Shown: positions 18,811-28,146 of the stretch, piece by piece | How the letters are laid out: every line of letters begins with the position of its first letter | How positions within the stretch are numbered: the stretch's first letter is position 1 | Assembly: GCF_003351785.1 (NCBI RefSeq) | Contig: NZ_CP031230.1 | Location: 186,001-250,000, forward strand | Source of the DNA: Sporosarcina sp. PTS2304 | Lineage (GTDB): Bacteria; Bacillota; Bacilli; Bacillales_A; Planococcaceae | Direction of reading: 5' to 3' | Length of the DNA stretch: 64,000 nucleotides | Program-made: the position numbers and the translations under genes | The notes under the pieces: generated by a model | What the model was told of the DNA's origin: nothing | The model's input: the letters and a program-made list of their open reading frames with translations, nothing else | The model's database searches: none

Positions 18811-20090
18811 GTAAATTATTCAAGATTATTGGCGCTGTTGCAATTATTAATATTGTAGCGAGACTTTTTGGTTTCGGTCGGGAGGTAGTCATCGGTATTC
18901 AATACGGTACTTCCACAGTAGCCGATGCGATTGCGACAGCTTATTCTATTCCAAACTTTATTTATTTAGTACTCGGCGGCGCATTAACGACTGCTTTTAT
19001 CTCAGTCTATCATTCCTCGAAAATGAGCAAAGAACTTTATGTACGTAAGGCATTCACTACCGTGGCCGTGGCTGCAACGCTTGTGACCGTACTATTAGTA
19101 TTGTTTACGGATCCAATTTTGAATCTCTTCTTTAGCAGATTAAGTGGAGAAGACTATCAATTAGTTAGAAATCTTTTTCTATGGATGATGCCATCATCTA
19201 TTTTACTAGTTGTTTCAACGTGGATGAGTGGTTTATTAAACATTAATGACCGCTTCCAGTTATCTAGTTTGGCTATCCTTCTATATAATGTAGCGTTTGT
19301 GGCAGTCGGTTTTCTTTTAACTGGATGGCTAGGACCTGAATCGTACGGTGCGGGTGCGTTGGTCAGTGCGATTCTAATGGGCGGTTTTTTATATTGGGGA
19401 ATTAGACGGGCGAAGTTGCCTTCACTGAAACCTTCATTTGGAATGCCAAAAGATATTAGAAGAATGTGGTGGTTGGCATTGCCAATTTTATTCGGTGGCG
19501 CTTCTTTGCAGTTCTACTACATCATTCACCGAATTGCGGCAGATGGAATAGGGGAAGGGGCTATTTCTTCTATTAACTACGCTTCCAAGTTGACAGGCTT
19601 TCCGCAAGCGATTTTAATGACGGCTGTTACGACAGTCATCTATCCGATGCTTGCGAAAAAGGAAGGTGAAGGTGATACGCAAACGATCAAGACGCTTTAT
19701 AAAAAAGGTATGCTGTACATGGTCGTATTACTCGTGCCGGCCACAGTGTTTTGTTATGTCTTTGCTGAGCCTTTAATACGTCTGATATTTGGTTATGGTA
19801 ACTTTGACGAAACATCCGTTATGTTGACGGTTCCTGTTTTTAAAGTATTTGCGCTGTCGATGTTCTTCTTGGCTGCGAATACGTATGTTACGCGTTTTTA
19901 TTATGCAAAGGGAAATTCGGTCATGCCGATCATCTTTAGTTTGATTAGTGTTTTCGGAATTAACATTGCCATCATTTATGCGTTTGTGGATCAAATCGGT
20001 GCTCAGGCGATTGCGTATGGTACGGTTATTAGTGCCGCCGTAAACTTTTTGCTGCTGGCGGGTTATGCCCGGTTGAAATGGAAGTTATAA
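18807..20090 (+). CDS. murJ: MurJ/MviN-type lipid-linked oligosaccharide flippase
   Basis: The 427-residue integral membrane protein has about 12 segments. It has the MviN start IVARLFGFGREVVIG and DAIATAYSIPNF, the usual location of the charged residues lining the MurJ cavity. Family members move undecaprenyl-linked precursors across the membrane. At 427 residues it is shorter than typical MurJ (about 500), which may mean missing terminal helices. The 4-nt overlap with a GT4 glycosyltransferase suggests it may flip that enzyme's lipid-linked product rather than lipid II. The symbol is therefore a family label only. A hairpin terminator follows. Confidence 0.82.
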   Translation: MSKLFKIIGAVAIINIVARLFGFGREVVIGIQYGTSTVADAIATAYSIPNFIYLVLGGALTTAFISVYHSSKMSKELYVRKAFTTVAVAATLVTVLLVLFTDPILNLFFSRLSGEDYQLVRNLFLWMMPSSILLVVSTWMSGLLNINDRFQLSSLAILLYNVAFVAVGFLLTGWLGPESYGAGALVSAILMGGFLYWGIRRAKLPSLKPSFGMPKDIRRMWWLALPILFGGASLQFYYIIHRIAADGIGEGAISSINYASKLTGFPQAILMTAVTTVIYPMLAKKEGEGDTQTIKTLYKKGMLYMVVLLVPATVFCYVFAEPLIRLIFGYGNFDETSVMLTVPVFKVFALSMFFLAANTYVTRFYYAKGNSVMPIIFSLISVFGINIAIIYAFVDQIGAQAIAYGTVISAAVNFLLLAGYARLKWKL

Positions 20091-20099
20091 GTTTTCATC

Positions 20100-20130
20100 A
20101 GCCCCTCTACTTAGTAGCTGGGGTTTTTGC
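20100..20130 (+). terminator. Terminator after the murJ-like gene
   Basis: CCCC-T-CTAC, a 3-nt loop, GTAG-CT-GGGG and then TTTTT form a short interrupted stem 12 nt after the stop. Confidence 0.7.
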
Positions 20131-20149
20131 TATATAAGTAGATTTTTTG

Positions 20150-20300
20150 ATAGTGTGGTTTGTGAAAGCTGTGGCTAGTGCAGGACTAGTTGAGGTCGTT
20201 ACTGAATGATCGTTCACTGAATTCATCTCGGCGCTGGTGGGAGGCAATCCCCCACGCGCACGAGCGGTAACAGAAAGCTGAACCCTCACTAATCAACTCA
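20150..20300 (+). repeat. Fragment of dispersed repeat family C
   Basis: GATCGTTCACTGAATTCA, then CGGCGCTGG, and later AGAAAGCTGAACCCTCACTAA, correspond to GATCGGTTCACTGGATTCA, CGGCGCTGG and GAAAACTGAACCCTCACCAA at 37.7-37.9 kb. The middle is much shorter here. No gene is supported in it. Confidence 0.55.
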
Positions 20301-20302
20301 CG

Positions 20303-21895
20303 TCAAAGCATAAAGAAGTTATCCTTGCCGATCTTCTCGTACAATCCACTTCTTTTAAATAAATTCACCTTTTCTGCAGGTACCTTTTTGAAAATCAGAC
20401 GCTTATTACTTCGATGCGCTTCATCAAGCAACGCCGACAGAGCGGCTTCACCTGTTGCGTCCAGAGCCGTTAAATTCTTCAAATCGAAAATAATCGTCGG
20501 TTGCTTCACATTCAACAACTCCACGTAACGATCCTCAAAACTTTTAGCCGTTCCGAAAAACAATGGACCCGACATTTTATATTTAATCAATTCATTCTGT
20601 GCATCATCTGCTAACTTAAACTTCTCAACGTCTGTCAACTTACTTTCCTTAATCTCAAGCGAACCACTCATCTTACGTAAAAATGAAAGGGCAGCCAATA
20701 AAATACCGACCTCTACAGCAATCGTTAAATTTAAAAAAATCGTTAAAAGAAACGTAGTCAAAAGTACGAGTGAATCTCCTGACCGTAAAGAAAGAATTTG
20801 GATAAACGCTTTTCGTGAACTCATATTCCAGGCAACGAACATTAAAATAGGTGCCATCGCAGCCAATGGAATGTAAGAAGCATAAGGAGCGAACAGTAGT
20901 AAAAACGCTAGAACGAATAAACTTTGCACCACACCTGAAATGGGGCTAACTGCGCCTGACCCGATGTTAGTAGCAGTACGTGCGATAGCCCCGGTAGCCG
21001 GAATTCCACCGAAAAGGGGAGTGATGATATTTGCAATACCTTGACCGAATAACTCTTTCTTTGAATCGTGTTTAGGAACATCGCTTTTCATACCGTCAGC
21101 CACTACTGCGGAAAGTAATGACTCGATCGCTCCGAGCGCTGCGATAATTAGAGCGGGCTGCCATAACGTCACTAACTTCGAAAGTGTAATCTCTGGAAAA
21201 TGTAAACTAGGCAAGTGTTGGGGAATCCCGCCAAATGCAGTCCCGATCGTCTCTACTTTTCCTGGGAAAAACACTATAGAACATACAGTAGGAATTAATA
21301 GCGCTATCAGCAATAGAGGAACTTTAGGCGCTAATTTAGGCAGTATGAAAATAACGAGTAAACCGATAATAGCTGTTAAAATACTATACGTATTAACGGT
21401 ATGAAAATTTCGGATGATTTCGCTCATACTTTCGTGGAAAAATTCTTTCTTTTCTACACCAGTCAAACCAAAAAAGTTTTGAAACTGTCCTGTGAAAATA
21501 ATTATAGCGATACCAGCTGTAAATCCAATTGTTACAGAACGAGGGACGAAATGAATTAAATTACTGACACCTAGTAGTCCCATAATAACGAGGAATACAC
21601 CAGCTAGAAATCCAGCGATTAATAAATCTTCGTAACCGTATTGCAGAACAATAGCTAGCAATATCGGTATAAACGCACCGGTAGGACCAGCTATTTGGAA
21701 ACGTGATCCTCCTAGTAAAGCGACTATGAGTCCTGCGATAATAGTGGTATACAACCCATATTCCGGTTTCACACCCGAGGCAATTGCAAAAGCCATCCCA
21801 AGTGGAATGGCTACAATTCCAACAGTAATCCCCGCGATCAAATCCCGCCGGAAACCTGCTGCATTATAATGGAGGTAACGCTGATCTTTGAACAT
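20303..21895 (-). CDS. SulP family anion transporter with STAS domain
   Basis: The 530-residue transporter has a membrane core (about residues 1-410) and a C-terminal cytoplasmic STAS domain (about 430-530). N-terminal motifs AGITVGIVAIPLGMAFAIASGV and GLYTTIIAGLIVALLGGSRFQIAGPTGAF are typical of SulP proteins. The STAS region contains PTIIFDLKNLTALDATGEAAL, where some anti-sigma antagonists have a phosphorylatable Ser/Thr. Substrates in the family include sulfate, bicarbonate and other anions; which one is used here is not visible. An 11-bp-arm palindrome lies about 60 bp upstream of the start. The gene is divergent from the SDR gene. Confidence 0.93.
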   Translation of the reverse strand: MFKDQRYLHYNAAGFRRDLIAGITVGIVAIPLGMAFAIASGVKPEYGLYTTIIAGLIVALLGGSRFQIAGPTGAFIPILLAIVLQYGYEDLLIAGFLAGVFLVIMGLLGVSNLIHFVPRSVTIGFTAGIAIIIFTGQFQNFFGLTGVEKKEFFHESMSEIIRNFHTVNTYSILTAIIGLLVIFILPKLAPKVPLLLIALLIPTVCSIVFFPGKVETIGTAFGGIPQHLPSLHFPEITLSKLVTLWQPALIIAALGAIESLLSAVVADGMKSDVPKHDSKKELFGQGIANIITPLFGGIPATGAIARTATNIGSGAVSPISGVVQSLFVLAFLLLFAPYASYIPLAAMAPILMFVAWNMSSRKAFIQILSLRSGDSLVLLTTFLLTIFLNLTIAVEVGILLAALSFLRKMSGSLEIKESKLTDVEKFKLADDAQNELIKYKMSGPLFFGTAKSFEDRYVELLNVKQPTIIFDLKNLTALDATGEAALSALLDEAHRSNKRLIFKKVPAEKVNLFKRSGLYEKIGKDNFFML

Positions 21896-21955
21896 ATTTG
21901 TTCACTTCTTCCACTTGTAGTATATTTCTAATAATTACAATTATATCTTACACTT

Positions 21956-21984
21956 TATAATTATACAAGGTGTGTATAATTATA
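21956..21984. promoter_or_regulatory. Perfect AT-rich palindrome between SulP and SDR genes
   Basis: TATAATTATAC (21956-21966) and GTATAATTATA (21974-21984) are perfect inverted arms around a 7-nt spacer, in the SulP/SDR divergent region. It may be a repressor operator or overlapping promoter elements; no known regulator is recognised. Confidence 0.5.
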
Positions 21985-22128
21985 AAAGTATGCAACTGTC
22001 AAATGAATACAGTAAATATTCTACTTACTAGTTAAAGAATATAACGCTTTTGACTGTAGTTCAAAATTGATTTTAAACTACTTTAGTGTTAAAGTATATA
22101 ATAAATACTGCAAAGGGAGAGATGGATA

Positions 22129-22866
22129 ATGGGTAGATTACAAAATAAAGTAGCATTCATTACTGGCGGAGCTTCAGGTATGGGTGAAATGATGGTGAAG
22201 CAATTCGTTGCAGAAGGTGCTAAAGTGATTGCGGCTGATATTAACGAAGCGGCTCTTGAAGAAAAATGGGGCGGTCAAGAAGAAATATTCACGGTAAAAC
22301 TGAATGTAACTGCGGATGAAGAATGGGAAGTTGCGATGAAACAGGCAGTTGAACATTTCGGCAAACTTGATATCTTAATTAACAATGCGGGAATCTCCAC
22401 TGAAAAAGGTATCGATCAAATTACAATTGAAGATTGGCGCAAGCTGTCTGACATCAATAGTTTTGGTACATTCTTAGGTATGAAACATGCAGCTCGTTAT
22501 ATGTCTGAAGCAAAAACAGGCTCAATTGTTAATATTTCTTCTTATACTGCTTTGATCGGAATGGGATTAAACCCTTACTCTGCTTCAAAAGGTGCGGTTC
22601 GTGCTATTTCTAAAGCAGCAGCAGCGGAATACGGAAAAGATGGTATCCGTGTCAATACTGTGTTCCCAGGTGTAATTGAAACACCGATGACGCAGAGTTT
22701 AGAGTCTTCTAAAGAATTATTAGGTATGCTTATTAAAATGACGCCGCTAGAACGTCTAGGGCAGCCGGCAGATGTAGGCAATGCGGTATTATTCCTAGCA
22801 TCAGATGAAGCGTCTTACATTACAGGTGCTGAGCTTGTAATCGACGGTGGCTACTCTGCCAGATAA
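22129..22866 (+). CDS. Short-chain dehydrogenase/reductase (glucose/3-ketoacyl type)
   Basis: The 245-residue classical SDR has the cofactor motif TGGASGMG at 12-19. It also has NNAGIS (about 85-90), a SIVNISS serine and the YSASKGA active-site Tyr/Lys pair (about 150-156). PGVIETPMT, and a C-terminal SYITGAELVIDGGYSA, are typical of 3-oxoacyl-ACP reductase/glucose-1-dehydrogenase-like members. It is a soluble NAD(P)-dependent alcohol/ketone oxidoreductase of unknown substrate. GGGAGAGA precedes the ATG. It is monocistronic, with a strong terminator shared with the convergent LysM gene. Confidence 0.92.
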   Translation: MGRLQNKVAFITGGASGMGEMMVKQFVAEGAKVIAADINEAALEEKWGGQEEIFTVKLNVTADEEWEVAMKQAVEHFGKLDILINNAGISTEKGIDQITIEDWRKLSDINSFGTFLGMKHAARYMSEAKTGSIVNISSYTALIGMGLNPYSASKGAVRAISKAAAAEYGKDGIRVNTVFPGVIETPMTQSLESSKELLGMLIKMTPLERLGQPADVGNAVLFLASDEASYITGAELVIDGGYSAR

Positions 22867-22876
22867 GAAGTAGAAT

Positions 22877-22923
22877 AAAAAGGTTGTCCTTTTCGTTGAA
22901 AACGAATGGACAACCTTTTTTTA
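22877..22923. terminator. Bidirectional terminator between SDR and LysM-NlpC genes
   Basis: AAAAAGGTTGTCC and GGACAACCTTTTT form a 13-bp stem with an internal TTTTCGTTGAAAACGAAT mini-hairpin, with T runs on both strands. Confidence 0.92.
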
Positions 22924-23613
22924 TTTAATATCGATAAACCGCTTATAACCCATAAACCGCAAATTCCAATAAGAGGAATCTAAAGAAGCGATCGCAATTC
23001 CTTTATCTCCAGCGTGAATGAATTTATTGTCGCCTAAATAAATACCGATATGTGAAATACCCGGACGATACGTATTTTGGAAGAATAATAGATCACCTTC
23101 TACTGGCTCAGTGATAAAAACAGAGCGATTGAAAAATCCGATCGTATCTAGTCGTGGAACTTTTACGCCCGCTTTATTGTAGACATAGTAAATAAATCCA
23201 CTGCAGTCAAATCCTGCAGGTGTTACACCAGCCCAAACGTACGGAATACCTTGCAATGGCATAGCTGTATCGATTATTCTATTCATTAACTCACTATTGT
23301 CTGTTACGGAATTTTGATTGTTCGTTGTATCTATTGTTGGCTTTGCGCTATGTAATGAATTAATAGAAGAAACAGTTTTAGAACCAGTAGCTTTATTTTC
23401 AACAATTAACTTTTGGTTTACTTTAATAGAGTTAGAAGTAAGTGAATTTAAACGTTTTAGTTCATCTACCGTAATTTTGTGTTGGGTAGCAACTTTATAC
23501 AATGTATCACCAGGTTGCACGGTGTATGTCTTTGATGCAGCATTTGCACTTCCTACTGAAATACTAGCTGCAAGCATCAAAGAGGCCAGGGCAGCGAGAG
23601 CGGTTTTCTTCAT
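22921..23613 (-). CDS. LysM-NlpC/P60 peptidoglycan endopeptidase
   Basis: The 230-residue secreted wall hydrolase has a signal peptide (ending SANAAS). One LysM domain (about 27-72, YTVQPGDTLYKVATQHKIT) binds peptidoglycan. An NlpC/P60 domain (about 108-228) has Cys in GFDCSGFIYY, His in GISHIGIYLG and FIHAG. It resembles B. subtilis LytF/CwlS-type endopeptidases but has a single LysM and no SLH, so it binds glycan directly rather than through the pyruvylated polymer. It is convergent with the SDR gene. Confidence 0.92.
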   Translation of the reverse strand: MKKTALAALASLMLAASISVGSANAASKTYTVQPGDTLYKVATQHKITVDELKRLNSLTSNSIKVNQKLIVENKATGSKTVSSINSLHSAKPTIDTTNNQNSVTDNSELMNRIIDTAMPLQGIPYVWAGVTPAGFDCSGFIYYVYNKAGVKVPRLDTIGFFNRSVFITEPVEGDLLFFQNTYRPGISHIGIYLGDNKFIHAGDKGIAIASLDSSYWNLRFMGYKRFIDIK

Positions 23614-23882
23614 TTTAATAATCTCCTTTAAAATTTTTTAGTACTTTGTTCTAATTTCGAGCATTATATAAATCAACCGATGAACCTAGTATACATTATG
23701 TTTCTGAAGTTTAAACGTATCTAAAGAACCTAAATAAAAATCAAATTCATAGTCTTTGTACCTATTGTGACATTACTGTTTGTTCGGACTGTATTATAGT
23801 GTACTATTGATATATAAGAACTATGTGATAACGAAATACAAGGGTTTAAACTGGAATGAAAATGTAGAAAGGTGGTGCTTTT

Positions 23883-25769
23883 TTGCAAAGATATGATGAG
23901 ACTATTCGTAAAATCGATGCTATACGTAAACAACAAGAACAAATATTTGAAAAAGCTAAAAATCACGCTGTGAATTCCGATACCATTAAAGAAACATTGG
24001 AGAAACTATGCGCTGAAGTCTCTGCTATTATGAAGTGTGATCGTGTGAGCATTTGGCTTTTCAATGAAGAGAAAACTACTCTTCATTCGCAAAATACTTA
24101 TATTGATGAAACGAAAGAACATAGGATAGATGAAGATTTAAGTGATGATGTATATACTGCATATTTTGAAGCAATCCAAAGTCAACGTACATTGGCAGTG
24201 GACGACATAGAAAATAATAAAGCAACGAAGGAAATTGCTGAAAAGTTTTTTCATAACTCCGGCCGGTATCATTCACTTTTGGATGCTTGCATTATTTTAA
24301 GTTCCGGTGTTGGGGGTGTACTTTGCTGTGAATCAAAGAAGCATCGTACCTGGAATACATTTGACCGAATGATCGTCTCGGCTATAACGGATATGTTGTC
24401 ATTCTTTTTTGATCGATTGAGCCGCATTTCTTTTGAAGAAAACTTACATAGGTTAGCCTTTGTGGACGAACTTACGGAAATGAATAATTATAATGCATTC
24501 CTTACGCAAGTTGAGTCGGTATTACCAACAGTTGATAAGAAGCAAGAAGGAATATTTGTCTACATGACGATTGATCAGTTCATTGAAATTCATAGTGTGT
24601 TTGGACCGGAACTAGCGGATAAGATTATTGAAATTGTAGCTGAACGATTCAAGCAAACATTCGATCGTCCGTATTATGCAGCTAGAATTGCATTTGATCA
24701 TTTTGTCATATTCTTACCATACGATCAGAATGGGGAAGCGTTTAATAACAAAATGGAAAAACTATTGAAGAAATTAAATGAGCCTATTCTAATCGCCAAT
24801 CAAGAAGTCTATTTAACGTTTAGTTATGGACTCGCCTATTATCCTAAAGACGTACTTACACCGTTGGAAGGTGTTCAGGCTGCGCGTTTTGCATTAGAAA
24901 CGAGCAGACATATAAACTCAAGAAAAAGCATTGGAATTTACAATACAGAAAAGCATAATCATATGAAGCAGACGATGCTATCCGAGATGAATATGCGAAA
25001 AGGATTGGATATGAATGAGTTTAGGTTGTTCTATCAGCCACAAGTGGATTGTAAAACAGGGGAAATTCTAGGTTTTGAAGCACTTATCCGCTGGCAACAC
25101 CCACAAAGGGGACTCATATATCCAAATGAATTCATTGATCTCGCTGAGTCAACAGGTTTTATCATTTCTATCGGCGAGTGGGTTATAATACAAGCGCTCG
25201 ACCAATTGAAGAAAATGAAGACGTGGGGAATGGATCATTTAACGATTTCCGTCAATTTATCGCCACGACATTTTTTGCATAAAAATCTACCGCAATTTTT
25301 ACGAACTCATAGTGAACGTGCTCAAGTTAATCCGAAAAATTTATTGCTTGAAATTACGGAAAGTGTGGCGCTCGAAAGTCATGACGCTGTAAAAGAACGA
25401 ATTGAAGCATTGTCTATATTAGGGTTTACAATTTCAATAGATGATTTTGGAACCGGTTACTCTGCGTTTATTTATTTGCAAGCCTTTCCGATTACTCAAT
25501 TGAAAATTGATATGACTTTCATTAAAGAAATTGAATACGATGAGAAAAGTCGGGCAATTGTGAAAGCGATTATTCAATTAGGTAAAACACTGAATATCCG
25601 AACGATTGCAGAAGGAATTGAGACGAAAGGACAATGGGATATTTTAAGACATAAAGGTTGCGATGAATTGCAAGGATACTACTTTGCTAAACCGCTTCCT
25701 GAAAAGCGTCTGAATGAACTTCTTCATATTCATAAGGATCACTCTCCGTTATATTTGCCAAAGAAATAG
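23883..25769 (+). CDS. GAF-GGDEF(degenerate)-EAL cyclic-di-GMP phosphodiesterase
   Basis: The 628-residue cytoplasmic signalling protein begins with a GAF domain (about 35-175, MKCDRVSIWLFNEE). Next comes a GGDEF domain (about 195-350) whose active-site motif is replaced by RIAFDHFVIF, so it should not make c-di-GMP. A C-terminal EAL domain (about 365-615) keeps FEALIRW, the EITES glutamate, DDFGTGYS and LQGYYFAKPL, the metal and catalytic set of active phosphodiesterases. It probably degrades c-di-GMP in response to a GAF-sensed signal. It starts with TTG, 8 nt after AAAGGTGG; no ATG fits. It stands alone between a divergent wall hydrolase and the convergent oxidase operon. Confidence 0.9.
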   Translation: MQRYDETIRKIDAIRKQQEQIFEKAKNHAVNSDTIKETLEKLCAEVSAIMKCDRVSIWLFNEEKTTLHSQNTYIDETKEHRIDEDLSDDVYTAYFEAIQSQRTLAVDDIENNKATKEIAEKFFHNSGRYHSLLDACIILSSGVGGVLCCESKKHRTWNTFDRMIVSAITDMLSFFFDRLSRISFEENLHRLAFVDELTEMNNYNAFLTQVESVLPTVDKKQEGIFVYMTIDQFIEIHSVFGPELADKIIEIVAERFKQTFDRPYYAARIAFDHFVIFLPYDQNGEAFNNKMEKLLKKLNEPILIANQEVYLTFSYGLAYYPKDVLTPLEGVQAARFALETSRHINSRKSIGIYNTEKHNHMKQTMLSEMNMRKGLDMNEFRLFYQPQVDCKTGEILGFEALIRWQHPQRGLIYPNEFIDLAESTGFIISIGEWVIIQALDQLKKMKTWGMDHLTISVNLSPRHFLHKNLPQFLRTHSERAQVNPKNLLLEITESVALESHDAVKERIEALSILGFTISIDDFGTGYSAFIYLQAFPITQLKIDMTFIKEIEYDEKSRAIVKAIIQLGKTLNIRTIAEGIETKGQWDILRHKGCDELQGYYFAKPLPEKRLNELLHIHKDHSPLYLPKK

Positions 25770-25773
25770 CAAA

Positions 25774-25818
25774 TGAAAGAACCTTGAATCCAATGAGTGT
25801 GGATTCAAGGTTCTTTTG
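25774..25818. terminator. Bidirectional terminator between EAL and oxidase genes
   Basis: AAAGAACCTTGAATCCA and TGGATTCAAGGTTCTTT form a 17-bp stem with a 7-nt loop, between convergent genes. Confidence 0.92.
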
Positions 25819-25822
25819 TACG

Positions 25823-27475
25823 TTACGAACGACCAATCGGCCAATCGAATGGAATGGAACCTGGAGGAGAGTGCTTAATAATATCGATCATCGGAATCGT
25901 GTATGCAAATAAAATTAACGCGATTGTAATACCGATCCATAAATACCAGTTTTCCAATATTTTCGGAGTCTTCTCGGCGTCCATTTCTTCTTCAGCAATC
26001 GGATATTCCTCGTATCCGCGTGGAGCAAAAAATACTAACTGGATGAATATATAGAACATCAACAGTATACCGATGAATAAAATCGTCCCACCGATCGCTT
26101 GAGTGATCTGATAATTGATCCACGTGGCAACTTGTTCACCGCCAGCGTATTCAGAGAAGTTAGAACGACGTGGTCCGCCGAGTAATCCTTGAATATGCAT
26201 AGACGTTGACATAATCGCCATACCAATAGTCCAGATGAACGTTTGAATGATCCCTAGTTTATTTAATCTAGGAGTTAGACGTCGACCCGTCAAATGCGGA
26301 AGCAACCAATAAGCGATACCGAAATACGTTAGAATAACCGTAGTAGCAATCGTTAAGTGGAAGTGTCCTGTAATCCAAATAGTGTTATGGACTAAAGAGT
26401 TTACTTGGTGAGATGCGTTAATAATCCCACCTGCACCACCAGGAATGAATGCAACCATCCCGACAAAAGGTGCCAAGAAGCGTACATCTTTCCAAGGAAG
26501 ATGTTTAAACCATCCAAATAAAGAAGTATAGCCTTTATTCCGTCCTGTAATTTCAAATGTAGCAAATAGCGAGAAAGCAGTCATTAAAGATGGAATGACA
26601 ACCATGAATGTAAGAACTACTTGAATGAATTTCCAAGTCGGATCAATACCAGGCTCAGTTAATTGGTGGTGGAATCCAACAGGGATAGAAAACATTAATA
26701 ATAAGATAAATGATAAACGTGCCAATGAATCACTGAAAAGTTTGCCGCCGATTATTTTTGGAATGATCACATACCATGCCATATACGCAGGTAACAACCA
26801 GAAGTAAACAAGTGGGTGACCGAAATACCAAAATAGTGTGCGTGTCAATAGTACGTTGACAGTCGCAACATATCCTAGCGACCAAGGTAAAATTAGAACA
26901 ACAACTGAATACGCAACACCTAAAGAAGCAACGACCCACATGATCATATTGATGACAACCATAAATGCTAGTAGTGGAGACTTTTCGCCTTTATGTGCTT
27001 TCTTCCAAACATATAATTGACGGAAGTTAACAAATGCTGCAATCCAGCTACCAATAATAACAAGAGCCAAACCGATATAGAAAATAGGATGTGCACGAAG
27101 TGGTGTATAGAATGTATATAATACAGAAGCTTCACCTGTTAAAATCATCCATGCAGCCAAGACAGTACCAACAAGCATAACCCAGAAGGAAATCCAGCCC
27201 CACTTCATTTGTTTATCAGAAATTCCGACAGTTTTCCCCATCAAAGTAAATTGGAACCCGACGATGAAAAATGTAGTTAACACGAGTCCGAGTATAACAC
27301 CGTGCGTGGTTAAAATCGTGTAATAATCTATGTTAAACGGTAACTTATACTTACCCGAACGGACGAGTGTCTGTAAAAGTCCCATTAACCCACCGACTAA
27401 AAGGGAAATGAATGTGACGTACATGAAAGATAGATACAGTCTAGATTCTTTTTTTGAGAAATTAAATATTTCCAT
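25823..27475 (-). CDS. cbaA: Cytochrome c oxidase subunit I, b(a)3 type
   Basis: The 550-residue membrane protein is the catalytic subunit of a B-family heme-copper oxidase, reducing oxygen to water. About 13 membrane segments are present. Metal-ligand motifs are visible: TTHGVI near the N-terminus (low-spin heme), GHPLVYFWLLPAY (CuB His and Tyr region), ASHQVN and TGHFHLT (CuB/high-spin heme histidines). The sequence and the separate small subunits match the ba3 type (Thermus/Geobacillus CbaA) rather than the caa3/aa3 type. It is last in an operon subunit IIa-II-I, 3 nt after subunit II. Confidence 0.93.
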   Translation of the reverse strand: MEIFNFSKKESRLYLSFMYVTFISLLVGGLMGLLQTLVRSGKYKLPFNIDYYTILTTHGVILGLVLTTFFIVGFQFTLMGKTVGISDKQMKWGWISFWVMLVGTVLAAWMILTGEASVLYTFYTPLRAHPIFYIGLALVIIGSWIAAFVNFRQLYVWKKAHKGEKSPLLAFMVVINMIMWVVASLGVAYSVVVLILPWSLGYVATVNVLLTRTLFWYFGHPLVYFWLLPAYMAWYVIIPKIIGGKLFSDSLARLSFILLLMFSIPVGFHHQLTEPGIDPTWKFIQVVLTFMVVIPSLMTAFSLFATFEITGRNKGYTSLFGWFKHLPWKDVRFLAPFVGMVAFIPGGAGGIINASHQVNSLVHNTIWITGHFHLTIATTVILTYFGIAYWLLPHLTGRRLTPRLNKLGIIQTFIWTIGMAIMSTSMHIQGLLGGPRRSNFSEYAGGEQVATWINYQITQAIGGTILFIGILLMFYIFIQLVFFAPRGYEEYPIAEEEMDAEKTPKILENWYLWIGITIALILFAYTIPMIDIIKHSPPGSIPFDWPIGRS

Positions 27476-27478
27476 TGG

Positions 27479-27979
27479 TTAATACACCTCCACTGTACCG
27501 AACATTAAGTGATGACCGATACCGCAATATTCATTACAGACTACCGTAAATTCACCAGTATTCTTCATTACAGTTTCGTAGCGACTTATATGTCCAGGTT
27601 CAACCATCATATTGACATTCGTCCCGGCTACTTGGAATCCATGAACAACGTCTTTACTTGTAATTTGAAAAAGGACAGTGGAACCTTTAGGAATGCGAAT
27701 CGTCTTAGTAGCGGTTCCGTCTTGTTCTTTACCAAAGTCGTAGTTAAACGCAGAAGCGACCATATTAACGACATACTTTCCATCGGCTACTTCTGTCAGC
27801 CCAAGATTTTCAGGCTGGAATGATTCGTGAGCTTCCACGTTTTGCGGATCAATTGTTTCGATGTGACTTTGTGGATGCGTGCCTTTCCAAAATGCCGCAA
27901 AGCCGATAATTAATAAGAATAGAACTAAAGACCCTAAGCCGAATGCAATCCAAATTTTTTCGTATTTATGCAGATGCAT
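27479..27979 (-). CDS. cbaB: Cytochrome c oxidase subunit II, b(a)3 type
   Basis: The 166-residue protein has one N-terminal membrane helix (about 10-32) and an extracellular cupredoxin domain. The dinuclear CuA site is clear in VVCNEYCGIGHHLM (two Cys, His, Met), with the upstream ligand in DVVHGF. It accepts electrons from cytochrome c or a copper protein and passes them to subunit I. It has no cytochrome c extension, unlike caa3 subunit II. GGAGG stands upstream of the ATG. It is in an operon with the adjacent subunit genes. Confidence 0.94.
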   Translation of the reverse strand: MHLHKYEKIWIAFGLGSLVLFLLIIGFAAFWKGTHPQSHIETIDPQNVEAHESFQPENLGLTEVADGKYVVNMVASAFNYDFGKEQDGTATKTIRIPKGSTVLFQITSKDVVHGFQVAGTNVNMMVEPGHISRYETVMKNTGEFTVVCNEYCGIGHHLMFGTVEVY

Positions 27980-28005
27980 ATTTTTTCCTCCTTCACTGCG
28001 TATGA

Positions 28006-28146
28006 TTATCTAGACAAGAATAAACCGTAAATGCCGAACCAAAAGACAAGAATGATGACACCCAAAATCATTACCATGATGAATGTGCCTTTTAAATTTA
28101 CGTCTTCTTTCGTTTGCTTTGTAGAAGAGTTCACTTTCTTGCTCAA
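28006..28146 (-). CDS. Cytochrome c oxidase subunit IIa (single-helix accessory subunit)
   Basis: A 46-codon gene starts at TTG (28144-28146) directly after an excellent AGGAGGTGG ribosome site. It encodes a charged N-terminus (MSKKVNSSTKQTKEDVNLKG) and one membrane helix (about 21-44, FIMVMILGVIILVFWFGIYG). This matches the subunit IIa of ba3 oxidases (CoxIIa family), which supplies the helix missing from the one-helix subunit II. It ends 27 nt before the subunit II start, so it is the first gene of the oxidase operon. Its size makes it easy to miss. Confidence 0.85.
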   Translation of the reverse strand: MSKKVNSSTKQTKEDVNLKGTFIMVMILGVIILVFWFGIYGLFLSR

